NCBI GenBank assembly: GCA_964428185.1
Contig: CAYRXH010000003.1
Span: 15,128-79,127, forward strand
From: CAYMAZ01 sp964428185
GTDB lineage: Bacteria; Bacteroidota; Bacteroidia; Bacteroidales; DTU049
Direction: 5' to 3'
DNA: 64,000 bases
Shown: in pieces, positions 42,661-52,280 of the stretch
How the letters are laid out: the number at the start of each line of letters is the position of its first letter
Position numbering within the stretch: the first letter of the stretch is position 1
Made by a program: the position numbers and the translations under genes
Notes under the pieces: model-generated
Told to the model about the DNA's origin: nothing
Databases searched by the model: none
Seen by the model: only the letters and a program-made list of their open reading frames with translations

Positions 42661-43434
42661 TCAAACCATTCCTGAGATCATTGCAAGAGAAATCAGAATC
42701 AGCATCACAGCCACCACAATTTGAATAAATGAGAGGGTGATCTTTTTCAGCAGGAAATTTCCTGCAACTGCACCAAGCATTGCAGAGAGCGTAGCTGCAA
42801 CAATCAAGGTCATATTGTCAGACAATCCTGAGTTACTGTATCGTGAAGCATATACAGACAAGCGGGTCATATCAATAAAGCACGCAATCACCACACCTGT
42901 TGCAATATATGCTTCCTTTGTAAGTCCTGTTTTAATAAGAAAAGCACTTCGGATGGCTCCCTGTATTCCGGTCAGTCCTCCAAAAAATCCGCTGAGCAAA
43001 CCTCCGTAGATAAGTTTATCTTTTCCAAAATGAATTTTTTTAAACCCCGGGGTCAATTCCAGAATGGAGAAAACCAACAACAAGCTTCCAATAATTAGCT
43101 TAATAGGTGTCATTGTGAAGGTTTTGCCGGCTAGGCTGTATTCCGCAAGAACAGGCATTCCGCTGATTTGCAACAGCAACCATGCCCCAGCAAAAGATGC
43201 AGCAATAGCAGGAACACCAAAACGAAACAGTACTAATTTTTGAGCATGCCTGCCCACAAGGACAATTTTAAATAGGTTATTTGCAAAATGAACCAGACCT
43301 GTCAGCGCAATGGCTATATCCAGCGGAAAAAACAAGGCAAAAACAGGCATCAAAATTGTTCCCAGTCCAAAGCCTGAAAAAAAAGTTAGCACAGATGCCA
43401 GCAAGGCCACAAGAGAAATAACAACAATATCCAT
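42661..43434 (-). CDS. TSUP (TauE/SafE) family membrane transporter
   Basis: 257 residues with about eight hydrophobic segments in two repeated halves; the N-terminal FFSGFGLGTILMPVFALFFPLDIAIALTG and the central GFFGGLTGIQGAIRSAF are the characteristic Gly-rich repeats of the TSUP family. Members move sulfite, sulfoacetate or other organic anions across the inner membrane; the substrate here is unknown. Monocistronic and divergent from purB. The sequence downstream to alaS (about 150 bases) has nothing notable. Confidence 0.85.
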   Translation of the reverse strand: MDIVVISLVALLASVLTFFSGFGLGTILMPVFALFFPLDIAIALTGLVHFANNLFKIVLVGRHAQKLVLFRFGVPAIAASFAGAWLLLQISGMPVLAEYSLAGKTFTMTPIKLIIGSLLLVFSILELTPGFKKIHFGKDKLIYGGLLSGFFGGLTGIQGAIRSAFLIKTGLTKEAYIATGVVIACFIDMTRLSVYASRYSNSGLSDNMTLIVAATLSAMLGAVAGNFLLKKITLSFIQIVVAVMLILISLAMISGMV

Positions 43435-43490
43435 AGTGTAAAATTACTGAATTTGAATGTATCAAAATCCGGAAAAATAAAAGAAATTCC

Positions 43491-43498
43491 TATCTTTG
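43491..43498 (+). promoter_or_regulatory. -7 box (TATCTTTG) for purB
   Basis: Exact TAnnTTTG, 22 bases before the purB ATG. Confidence 0.55.
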
Positions 43499-43520
43499 TG
43501 ACATCTTCAAAAGAAACTCA

Positions 43521-44867
43521 ATGAACACCTCTCATCCTTTGTTTGCCATTTCGCCTGTAGATGGCAGATATCATAGTACCACAGAACCGCTCACAGAATA
43601 TTTTTCTGAATATGCACTCTTCCGCTATCGTTGTCTTGTTGAGGTGGAATATTTCATTGCTTTGTGCGAACTCCCTCTGCCACAGCTGAAAAAGGTTGAC
43701 CCCGGTACTTTTCAGGCATTAAGAAGAATCTATGAAGAATTCAGTATAGATGATGCGATGAGAATCAAAAATATAGAAAAAACAACCAATCACGACATAA
43801 AAGCGGTTGAATATTTTCTGAAAGAGAAGATGAAATTTGAGGGACTTGAAGAGTTTTCAGAATTCATTCATTTCGGGCTTACTTCACAGGATATCAACAA
43901 TACTGCGATCCCTCTTTCCCTGAAAGAGGCATTTAACGACTATGTTTTTCCACTGATTGAAGATATGCTTACTGCATTGCAGGAAAAAGTAACTGATTGG
44001 GCCTTGATTCCGATGCTTGCCAGAACACATGGTCAACCTGCTTCTCCTACCCGTCTGGGAAAAGAATTTGAAGTTTTTACCGTGCGTCTTCAAACACAAC
44101 TCATGCTTCTTTCACGAATTCCTTTTGCTGCCAAGTTTGGGGGGGCCACAGGAAATTTCAATGCTCACTATGCTGCTTACCCTCAGGTTGACTGGCAGCT
44201 TTTTGCCAATGATTTTGTAAAAAACATCCTTGGGCTGATTCGCTCCTATCCTACTACTCAAATAGAACACTATGACCATCTTGCAGCTTTCTGTCATGCA
44301 ATGTCCAGACTCAACACCATACTGATAGACTGCTGCAGGGATATCTGGACATATATTATGCTGAATTATTTTACCCAGAAAACAAAAGAAGGAGAAGTTG
44401 GCTCATCGGCAATGCCCCACAAAATAAATCCAATTGACTTTGAAAATGCTGAAGGTAATCTGGGTGTGGCAAATGCTCTCTTTGCACATCTGGCAGAGAA
44501 ACTCCCTGTTTCACGACTTCAGAGAGACCTGACAGACTCCACTGTTTTGCGCAATCTTGGAATTCCAGTATCCCACAGCATCATTGCATATAAATCATTT
44601 CTGAGAGGACTTTCCAAACTGGAAGTAAATGAAACTGCTATCAGAAATGATCTCGAAAACCATCCCGAAGTCCTTACTGAAGCTATTCAAACAATTCTGC
44701 GAAGAGAAAACTACCCCAAACCCTATGAGGCATTGAAAGACCTTACAAGAGGCAACAAAGCAATTACCCGAGAATCTCTGAATCAGTTTATTGACTCTCT
44801 TGACATTGACGAAGGTGTCAAAAAAGAACTGAAACAACTGACACCCTTCAACTATACAGGCAAATAA
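43521..44867 (+). CDS. purB: adenylosuccinate lyase
   Basis: 448 residues. Catalyses two fumarate-releasing steps of purine synthesis (SAICAR to AICAR, adenylosuccinate to AMP). The fumarase/aspartase superfamily signature is GSSAMPHKINPIDFEN, with FGLTSQDINNTAIP and ARTHGQPASPT as the other active-site regions, starting SPVDGRYHSTT. Length fits the longer E. coli-like form. Its stop overlaps the start of the following glycosyltransferase gene (TAATG). Confidence 0.95.
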   Translation: MNTSHPLFAISPVDGRYHSTTEPLTEYFSEYALFRYRCLVEVEYFIALCELPLPQLKKVDPGTFQALRRIYEEFSIDDAMRIKNIEKTTNHDIKAVEYFLKEKMKFEGLEEFSEFIHFGLTSQDINNTAIPLSLKEAFNDYVFPLIEDMLTALQEKVTDWALIPMLARTHGQPASPTRLGKEFEVFTVRLQTQLMLLSRIPFAAKFGGATGNFNAHYAAYPQVDWQLFANDFVKNILGLIRSYPTTQIEHYDHLAAFCHAMSRLNTILIDCCRDIWTYIMLNYFTQKTKEGEVGSSAMPHKINPIDFENAEGNLGVANALFAHLAEKLPVSRLQRDLTDSTVLRNLGIPVSHSIIAYKSFLRGLSKLEVNETAIRNDLENHPEVLTEAIQTILRRENYPKPYEALKDLTRGNKAITRESLNQFIDSLDIDEGVKKELKQLTPFNYTGK

Positions 44868-45739
44868 TGAAAGTTTGCGGCTTTACTATCATCCGAAACG
44901 CTGTAAAATATGATTACCCCGTTGTAGAGTCAATTACTTCGGTTCTGGATATCTGTGACCAGTTTCTGGTGTCTGTGGGAAACTCAGAAGACGACACCCT
45001 TGGTCTGATCCGGTCAATCAATTCGCCAAAAATCAAAATCATTGAATCCGTGTGGGATGACACACTAAGGGAAGGGGGAAAAGTGCTTGCTGTGGAAACC
45101 AACAAGTGCATGGATGCCATTGGCGATGAATTTGACTGGTGTTTTTATCTTCAGGCCGATGAAGTTGTGCATGAAAAATATCTTCCTTCTGTTCTAAGTG
45201 CTATGACTAAGCATCTGAATAACAAGGCTGTTGATGGCTTGCTGTTCAGATATCTACATTTTTACGGGACTTATGATTATGTTGGGGATTCAAGAACATG
45301 GTACAGGAACGAAGTGCGCATTATCCGCAACAATAAGAACATAAGATCTTTCAGAGATGCTCAGGGGTTTAAAATCAATGGCAAACTTCTGAAAGTGAAA
45401 GAAACAGGAGCTGAAATTTATCACTACGGCTGGGTCAAACCACCTGAAAAGCAACAGCAGAAACAGAAAGATTTTCACAAACTTTGGCATGATGACCATT
45501 GGATCGAAAAAAACATTTCTCAGCAACAGGTGTTTGATTACTCAAAATATGATTCTCTGAAGCTGTTTCAGGACACACATCCTGAAGTAATGAAAGATAG
45601 GATTGAACGCCTCAACTGGAAAGCAAACATTGATCCTGGTAAAAAAAAGCACAAAAACCTTATCAAATGGTTTCAGTATGTTGTGGAAAAAAAGACCGGA
45701 TATCGGATTGGAGAATATAAGAACTACAAGAAAATTTGA
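44867..45739 (+). CDS. family 2-like glycosyltransferase
   Basis: 290 residues. GT-A fold: MKVCGFTIIRNAVKYDYPVVESI at the start, the Asp-rich DWCFYLQADEVVHE motif near residue 90 as the metal/nucleotide-sugar binding site, then TWYRNEVRIIRN. The C-terminal 100 residues are basic. No membrane helices. It probably adds a sugar to a surface glycan, but the target is not evident; being coupled to purB by a one-base overlap looks incidental. Confidence 0.8.
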   Translation: MKVCGFTIIRNAVKYDYPVVESITSVLDICDQFLVSVGNSEDDTLGLIRSINSPKIKIIESVWDDTLREGGKVLAVETNKCMDAIGDEFDWCFYLQADEVVHEKYLPSVLSAMTKHLNNKAVDGLLFRYLHFYGTYDYVGDSRTWYRNEVRIIRNNKNIRSFRDAQGFKINGKLLKVKETGAEIYHYGWVKPPEKQQQKQKDFHKLWHDDHWIEKNISQQQVFDYSKYDSLKLFQDTHPEVMKDRIERLNWKANIDPGKKKHKNLIKWFQYVVEKKTGYRIGEYKNYKKI

Positions 45740-45806
45740 CGTAATAACTGCTTCTTCTCTTTTTGTTTGAAGCCCCTCCCGAGTCAGGTTACAATCACGC
45801 TAAATA

Positions 45807-47498
45807 TCAGAACGTATAACTCACTCCCAGCATGGCATTCAGCCTGTGAGAAGGATAATTTTTCCATAAAAAATGCCGCTGGTTTGTAAAATTATTTATC
45901 CTTACCCATGCACTTAAAAACTTGGTATAACGGTATTCTGCTTCAAGATTGAAATCATATACAGGCTTGAGTTTGATTTCTAACACTTCGTCAATTGCAT
46001 ATCTGTCGCCAAATACAAACACATTGGCACGTCCGTAAATTTTATCTGCAATATTATATGTCACCGACAGCACCCCTTCATAACGTGGCATGTGCCATGC
46101 TTTTGACTGTGTTTCAGGAGAGAAGATATGATATAATCCCTGCAGTTCTGTTGTTATTTTTTTTCCGAATGCCATTTGAATTTCAGCAGAAAAAGTGAGG
46201 ATATCCACATTATCATATACTGCCGTAAATCTTGTTCCTGATGTTATAATCGTTGTATCAGACATCACAGGGAGTGTATCATTCACAAACAGCGGAAGAT
46301 TTTCAATCTTTCGGTTTTTTACCATCAGTCTGTAGTTGTATGCACCGCCAAAACCACCGTTCACCCCGCCGAACAAGATGCTTCTTGTAACGGTATTATC
46401 CACTGGAATAATTTCTGTATTGATGAACGGATTGATGGTCATATAACTTCTAAAAGTATTTCTTTCGGCCATTCCATCAACTCCCAGAAAGATATTCAGC
46501 GTATTAGGTACAATTCTGATATCAAGCCGACCATAAGGAAACATCAATACATTACCAATACTGTCAAGCTGGGCACACAAGGTTCCTCCGGCAGTGAATT
46601 TCAACTCATCCATCTGCACAATCAGATACGGCTTTAAAGTTGCAAGTCCTGTGGAAACACTCTGAAGTGCATAATTTTGCGAAAAGAATCCTCCGCCAGC
46701 TTCCACTACAATTTGTTCCTCCTTAAAAAATTCCGCAATCTGCAAACCTTTTTTCAGTGAGCCATTCAGAAATATATTCTGTTCTCCTGCATCATATTTG
46801 TCCCAAAGCCCCTGATATTTCAATCCGAAAGAGTTGTGAAAAGCCGTTTTCCGGTCAAAATTACTCTCTCCCCGAAAGAAAAAGTCAAACAAATGGAATA
46901 CCTGTCTGATCTCCATATTATCAAACTCCGGGCTCAGGCTGTCCTGAATAAATCCGTAATAATGAATGCCTTCCCGGATATAATCTGCTCCCGTTGAAAA
47001 GGTATATTCAGGCCGGATGAAATGACCGAACAATCCCGCATTATTTTTACTGAAGCCCGGATAAGCATATTCTTTTATTTTACCCATTGCAGAATGATGA
47101 TTTAGATGAATTTCTCCTCTCAGTTTTTTATTCCTGTAGGAAAAATATCTGAAATCAAGAAGCGGAGATATATAGTTCCCAAATCCGGCAATGAGATGGT
47201 TTTTATAAAGTTTATTAAATGTTTCTCCAACCATTTTTGCCGGAGGAACAGGCATTACTTCCACCGGAGCAGTAACCGGCACAGAAATGATCTTATAATT
47301 CATAGGTGGCACAGGGATCACAGTATCTTTCAGTTCGGGTGAGAACCCGATTTTTCTGGCTTCAGATAGTTGGGGAGTATATGTACCGATTACATTAACT
47401 GTTTCATGTTGCCCGTTACCCTGAGCAGAAAGATGCACTGATAGTCCTGATAAAATCAAGAAACTGCCGGTAGTAATGAATATCTTTATCTGTTTCAT
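45807..47498 (-). CDS. outer-membrane beta-barrel protein, TonB-receptor-like but without a full plug
   Basis: 563 residues. Signal peptide to about residue 25 (HLSAQ). An N-terminal 90 residues (VNVIGTYTPQLSEARKIGF, then a Pro/Val-rich linker) precede about 450 residues of barrel strands ending in LGVSYTF, the aromatic terminal strand recognised by BAM. There is no carboxypeptidase-like domain and no normal plug, so active transport seems unlikely. It follows a large exported TPR protein gene by 17 bases, which suggests the two proteins work as a complex at the outer membrane. Role unknown. Confidence 0.75.
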   Translation of the reverse strand: MKQIKIFITTGSFLILSGLSVHLSAQGNGQHETVNVIGTYTPQLSEARKIGFSPELKDTVIPVPPMNYKIISVPVTAPVEVMPVPPAKMVGETFNKLYKNHLIAGFGNYISPLLDFRYFSYRNKKLRGEIHLNHHSAMGKIKEYAYPGFSKNNAGLFGHFIRPEYTFSTGADYIREGIHYYGFIQDSLSPEFDNMEIRQVFHLFDFFFRGESNFDRKTAFHNSFGLKYQGLWDKYDAGEQNIFLNGSLKKGLQIAEFFKEEQIVVEAGGGFFSQNYALQSVSTGLATLKPYLIVQMDELKFTAGGTLCAQLDSIGNVLMFPYGRLDIRIVPNTLNIFLGVDGMAERNTFRSYMTINPFINTEIIPVDNTVTRSILFGGVNGGFGGAYNYRLMVKNRKIENLPLFVNDTLPVMSDTTIITSGTRFTAVYDNVDILTFSAEIQMAFGKKITTELQGLYHIFSPETQSKAWHMPRYEGVLSVTYNIADKIYGRANVFVFGDRYAIDEVLEIKLKPVYDFNLEAEYRYTKFLSAWVRINNFTNQRHFLWKNYPSHRLNAMLGVSYTF

Positions 47499-47515
47499 AT
47501 CCTGTGTTTTTTTAA

Positions 47516-50500
47516 TTATTGTTCATTTTCAGGATTGCTCTGGTTTTCCAGTTCCTGAATTTCTGTCATTTTCTTCTGTGCCTCCATAACAAGATCAACT
47601 CCTTCGTAATTGTCAATCACACTTTGCAGGGTGTGCTTTGCCTGATACAGGTTTCCTGTTGCAACATAATTGTCAGCAAGTAGAATAAATGCCCGGGCAA
47701 TCCAGTATTCATAAGATGGCAGAATGTTTATGAGTTCAAAAATCAGTTTTTCCGATTCCTGATATTTTCCAATGGTATAATTTATCAGTGCAAGATAGTA
47801 GTATGCTTCAGCGCCATACTCGCTCTTTTGAGTTTTCTGCTCTTCGAACACCTGTTGTGCTTTTGCATAGTCCTCCACTTCGAAAGCAGCAACACCCATC
47901 ACTGATCGTGCTTCGGCTTTGGTTTCCTCGCTTGCCTTGGGTGTGTCAATAACTTTTTGTGCCGCAATGATTGACTGTCTGTATTGTTTATCTCTGAAAT
48001 AACTTCTCATCATCCCTTCTCTTGCTATAAGGATATTTTCCTGAAACTCTGCCTTTTCTTCAAGTGAAGAAAAATAAGCGGCTGATTTGGTATAATTTTC
48101 ATTGCTGTAATAGATTCGGGCTGCATTTAACAAGGATTTTTCAGTGAATTTGTTCCATGGCTTTAAAATAACATATTCATACCCCGGAAGAGCTTTGTCA
48201 AATTTCTGCGCCGAATAATCACACTCCGCTTTGTAAAAATGTGCATTGAGAGCAAAGGCTCCGTCAGGAAAGTTCTGAAGATACTTTTCAAAAGCTGAGG
48301 AAGCAGCTGCAAAATCCCCTTTGAAATATATATTTTCTGCAGCAACATATGAAATTGAATCCTGCTCACTGATTGCAACCGACGTTCCAAGTTCCTGTGC
48401 ATAGGTAAAAAAGGCTTCCGGTTGTCCCAGTTCTGTATAAATATTTCTAATCACCACAAGGGCTTCCTTGGCTTCTTCAGTTCCAGGATATTCCTGAATA
48501 ACTTTCTTAAGTTCAGCAAGTGCCTGCTGAGACTGATCCTGATTGTAATAAATCATCCCGATTTGTTTCATTGAACGGACATGATAGGTTGAGTTCGGAT
48601 AATTATCAACCACCTGCTTGTGATATCTTATGGCATTCTGATACTGTTCTGTCAGCTCGTTTGCAAATGCCAGTTCATATAGAACATCTGCCATATAGGT
48701 GCTGTTGGGATGGTTTTTTATTAAGAGTTCAAGATCTTCAATTTTTCCTTTGAAATTTCCCTGTACACCCTTTGAGTTGCCCCGCTGAAACAGTGCATAG
48801 TCAACATATGCAACACCAGGCTGCACAGATTTGTTATATTCCTTTTCTGCATCTGCAAACCGCTTCTGTGCATAGTAACAATCGCCTGTCCTTATATAAG
48901 CATCATACGCAACAGGGTCTGTTTTGCGCTCATATTTCTCCTGAAATGTCCGGAATGAGGTAAGTGCCTTGTCGTATTCTTTTTTATTAAAATAACAATA
49001 TCCAATATTGTAGTAAGCCAGAGTATATTGTTCTGTGCCAAAAGATCCGGGTGATTGAAGGAATGAATTATATGTAATGATGGCAGAATCAAGATCCTGA
49101 AGCCTGTAATAGGCTTCCCCCTTCCAGAACAAGGATTGAGATCTGAATTTCTTATCGTATGGAAATTTGAGTGATTTATCAAAAACATTGATAGCTTCTC
49201 TGTAATTTCTGTCATTAAACAACTCTACTCCTCTGAAATATGCAATTTTCTGATAGGCCATATTAAGTTGTTCGTTGGGTCGTTTAATTTTCTCAATGGA
49301 AACAATTGCTTCTTTGTAATTGCGTGTCTGCATATAAAGATTGATGAGATATTCATAAGCCTCATCAACCCTGAAGTTATCCGGATAGGCAAGAATATAT
49401 TCCATCAGTGCTTTAATTGCCTCGTTGTATGGATTCATAGCCAACTCATAAGACAACTTGGCAAAATGAAATAAAGCATCTTCTGCAATGATAGGGTTGC
49501 TCCCCTGCTTATATGCCTGATAAAATGCACTTCTGGCAAAGGGCTTATTATTAACTCTGATATAACAATCTCCCAGATGATAATGGGCACTTTGTGCTAG
49601 AGAGTCTTTCCCTGAAGCAGCGTGCTGAAATGCAGGGATTGCCCTGAAAAAATCATTCTGCCTATAATATGCATATCCAAGCTTATAATAGTCTTCGGGG
49701 CTGATTGCTGTTTTTGTGCTTTCCTGATATACTTCATAATAATGAGCTGCCTTTTTATAATCACCTATGTTGAAGTGTGCCTCCCCCAGAAGTTGTGCTA
49801 TTTCGGGAAGCCTTTTTGTTGTTGCCTTTGTCATCATGGGCTCTGCAAACTCTATCAGCTCTTCGTACTTCTTCTGAAAATACAGAATCTGCGTTATGTA
49901 GTAAGGAACAACAGGACCAAAGTTTTCATCATCTGTAAGCCTTTTAAAATGCTCCAGTGCAGTTGAATAATTCTTTTCCTCATAAGCGATGTGCCCGAAA
50001 TAATAGGTGGCGGGAGCTGAATACAGGCTCTCTCCATCCTTGATTTTTGAAAAACAACTCCGGGCTTTCTCATAATCACTGATCATAAAAGAAGAATATC
50101 CGTATTTGAAATAAAACTCAACAGATTCCTGTTCGTTCAGCAGGACAGGATCTGTTGTCTGATATTTATCAAAGGCTTTCTGATATTTTTTTTCACGATA
50201 ATGAATATTGGCGATGTAGAATTGGGCTTTCCCAGTATATGCATTTTCAGGAAAATCATTGATAAACTGCTGAAGTCTGTATTCGGCATCATAATTCAGC
50301 AAATGATATGCACAAACGCCCATATAATAAATGGATGATGCATATATCAGAGATTCCTTGTCGCCAGTGAGTTCTGAAACCTTAAGATATATGTCAAATG
50401 CAGCTGAATATAATTCCTTTTCAAAATAAATTCCGGCCTGTCTGTACATTAGCCCTGGAGAATTATAGACTGCTGTTTTCTGTGCTAAACTGAACTCTGC

Positions 50501-50545
50501 AATAAGAATTGCAATTCCTATGAATACTATTCTTTTAATTCCCAT
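47516..50545 (-). CDS. large exported TPR-repeat protein
   Basis: 1009 residues. Signal peptide to about residue 22 (FSLAQ), then nearly continuous tetratricopeptide-like repeats to the C-terminus (for example ALEHFKRLTDDENFGPVVPYY, YREAINVFDKSLKFPYDK, YDKALTSFRTFQEKYER, YQNAIRYHKQVVDNYPNST), with an acidic tail. Mature protein in the periplasm, a scaffold by analogy with other TPR proteins. Operon with the downstream barrel gene. No TAnnTTTG box found upstream. Confidence 0.8.
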   Translation of the reverse strand: MGIKRIVFIGIAILIAEFSLAQKTAVYNSPGLMYRQAGIYFEKELYSAAFDIYLKVSELTGDKESLIYASSIYYMGVCAYHLLNYDAEYRLQQFINDFPENAYTGKAQFYIANIHYREKKYQKAFDKYQTTDPVLLNEQESVEFYFKYGYSSFMISDYEKARSCFSKIKDGESLYSAPATYYFGHIAYEEKNYSTALEHFKRLTDDENFGPVVPYYITQILYFQKKYEELIEFAEPMMTKATTKRLPEIAQLLGEAHFNIGDYKKAAHYYEVYQESTKTAISPEDYYKLGYAYYRQNDFFRAIPAFQHAASGKDSLAQSAHYHLGDCYIRVNNKPFARSAFYQAYKQGSNPIIAEDALFHFAKLSYELAMNPYNEAIKALMEYILAYPDNFRVDEAYEYLINLYMQTRNYKEAIVSIEKIKRPNEQLNMAYQKIAYFRGVELFNDRNYREAINVFDKSLKFPYDKKFRSQSLFWKGEAYYRLQDLDSAIITYNSFLQSPGSFGTEQYTLAYYNIGYCYFNKKEYDKALTSFRTFQEKYERKTDPVAYDAYIRTGDCYYAQKRFADAEKEYNKSVQPGVAYVDYALFQRGNSKGVQGNFKGKIEDLELLIKNHPNSTYMADVLYELAFANELTEQYQNAIRYHKQVVDNYPNSTYHVRSMKQIGMIYYNQDQSQQALAELKKVIQEYPGTEEAKEALVVIRNIYTELGQPEAFFTYAQELGTSVAISEQDSISYVAAENIYFKGDFAAASSAFEKYLQNFPDGAFALNAHFYKAECDYSAQKFDKALPGYEYVILKPWNKFTEKSLLNAARIYYSNENYTKSAAYFSSLEEKAEFQENILIAREGMMRSYFRDKQYRQSIIAAQKVIDTPKASEETKAEARSVMGVAAFEVEDYAKAQQVFEEQKTQKSEYGAEAYYYLALINYTIGKYQESEKLIFELINILPSYEYWIARAFILLADNYVATGNLYQAKHTLQSVIDNYEGVDLVMEAQKKMTEIQELENQSNPENEQ

Positions 50546-50816
50546 ATCTCTATGCGTTTAATCTTTATTCTGGTTCTTTTTTCAACAAATATCAATAATG
50601 CGACTTCGGAATCTAAGATCTTCCGAGCCGCTAATAATGATATTTTATGGGATAAAATTATATACTATCAGCTGGCTGAATTTCTGCTTCAAGGAATTTT
50701 ATCAACAGTTTGGTTTTAATAACTCTTAAAACTTAAATCCTTTCTTAATAATACCAAAAAAATCTCACGCTATCCCTTTTTTAAAAATTTATCAAATTGA
50801 ACTCTTTTGTTTAAAC

Positions 50817-51286
50817 CTATAAAAAAAAATTTCCCTTAATTATTCTTGCTTCGAAAAAAGCAAGGCTACTATTGAGTGTTTTCACAGGAGTTACTCCTGA
50901 ATTGTCCATCCTTTCAATATCTTTCCCTGAAACAGAGCTCATTTTCACCAGAATGTTTCTATACTCTTCAGAATAAAATGTCAGTGTAAAATATTCTTCC
51001 CTTTCTGTGAAAACTTGTGTATAAGGCTGAGGCCTGACAAATATAAATGCAACCGGCTTTTCCCAATGCCACCCGAGCCCGCCCAGTTTGCCATCATCAT
51101 ATTAAAGTCTTTGTCTAAGCTGCCAGCGGCAACGAGCATCCATTCATTGCCGATGAGTTCAGTGGTATTTTCATCCGATGTCTGCGGGTTTTTTTTCTTA
51201 AATGCTTACATATTGTCAATGTTGGTTTGTGAAATTAGTACGAACTGAACAGAAATTAAGAACAGCAGTATTATTTGTTTTTTCAT
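50817..51286 (-). pseudogene. broken exported flavin-reductase-like protein gene
   Basis: Starts MKKQIILLFLISVQFVLISQ (signal peptide), hits a TAA at codon 27, continues in the same frame with SDENTTELIGNEWMLVAAGSLDKDFNMM, shifts frame near 51065-51080, and resumes with EKPVAFIFVRPQPYTQVFTE and FTLTFYSEEYRNILVKMSSVSGKD. This is the FMN-binding split-barrel (flavin reductase) family text. The C-terminal half is missing: the frame ends at 50817. One stop, one frameshift and a truncation make it non-functional. Confidence 0.75.
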
Positions 51287-51364
51287 AGTTTACTGTTTGA
51301 GTGTCAAAGAAAGGTATTTCTTTTTCTCTTAATAGATTCAATCACTGAACCAGGTAGAAATTTG

Positions 51365-51372
51365 TAATTTTG
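51365..51372 (+). promoter_or_regulatory. -7 box (TAATTTTG) for DUF4271-hemD-rnpA
   Basis: Exact TAnnTTTG, 16 bases before the ATG at 51389. Confidence 0.55.
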
Positions 51373-51388
51373 CCTTGAACTTTCATCC

Positions 51389-52255
51389 ATGAAACAGGCC
51401 TCCAATTATTTCTCTTCTGACACATCTGTTCTCCCTTATATCATTAGGATGAAACAAAACGAAGATATCGTTCCGCAAGAGTTTTCAAGAACCAACAAAG
51501 CCCCATTTCCAAATGACAGCAATAAACTTCTCAGGGAGAAATACCTGGAAAGCACTGAATATAGAAAAGGATCAATGAAAGATCATTTTATTTCCTCCGA
51601 CATTCAGACAAATGTTTTTCCTGTGTTTTTGCTTCTGGTTTCTCTGGGATTTCTTCTCTTTAGCAAGCTGTTCTATTGGAAGGGATATAAACAGCTCATA
51701 GATTCACATGTATCTCATATTAAGTTCAGATACTGGTTGCGTGATCAGGGAAGCGTTCTGAGTGGTATTTTTCTGTATGCCATGCCGGCATACTTCATTC
51801 TGCTTAGTTTAACCATCTGTCTATACTTTACAAAACAAGCCGGTAAAGAGAATACAATTGATCCTCTTTTATTTTTATTTGTTTTGTTAATATTATTATG
51901 CTGGTTTTTTTTCAGGGAATTTTTAATGTGGATTGCAAAAATTATTTTTCAGTCTCATAAATCAACATCTGAACAACGCCAAAACATCTATATTCACGCT
52001 GTTCTTACAACCATACTTCTGGCTTTGGGGCTTCCTGTTTTTATTTATTATCCCGGCTCTGGCATATTCCAAACAATACTGATTATCAATCTGTTTGTTG
52101 AACTTGTAAGAATTATTAAAGCAATTTATTTTGCCCTAAAACTTCGTGAATTCGGTACATATTACTTTTTTTTATATTTTTGCACCGTAGAAATTATTCC
52201 TCTTTTAATCTTAATAAAAACAGGAATTCTTTTTTCAACACACTTTCAGTTCTGA
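51389..52255 (+). CDS. DUF4271 family membrane protein
   Basis: 288 residues. A soluble N-terminus of about 75 residues, then some six membrane helices (first at about 76-92 VFPVFLLLVSLGFLLFSKLFYW, last near 262-282). DUF4271 proteins are a Bacteroidota-specific family found directly upstream of hemD and rnpA, as here; function unknown. The conserved order is itself good evidence of identity. hemD follows after 25 bases. Confidence 0.8.
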   Translation: MKQASNYFSSDTSVLPYIIRMKQNEDIVPQEFSRTNKAPFPNDSNKLLREKYLESTEYRKGSMKDHFISSDIQTNVFPVFLLLVSLGFLLFSKLFYWKGYKQLIDSHVSHIKFRYWLRDQGSVLSGIFLYAMPAYFILLSLTICLYFTKQAGKENTIDPLLFLFVLLILLCWFFFREFLMWIAKIIFQSHKSTSEQRQNIYIHAVLTTILLALGLPVFIYYPGSGIFQTILIINLFVELVRIIKAIYFALKLREFGTYYFFLYFCTVEIIPLLILIKTGILFSTHFQF

Positions 52256-52280
52256 GTCTCACTTATTGTATTATTTGGAA

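Larger units (their letters stand above)
50546..51388. other. intergenic stretch holding a dead flavin-reductase gene
   Basis: 843 bases. 50817-51286 (minus) is a broken flavin-reductase-like gene; 50546-50816 is AT-rich with no recognisable feature. 51365-51372 is the -7 box of the next gene. Confidence 0.6.
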
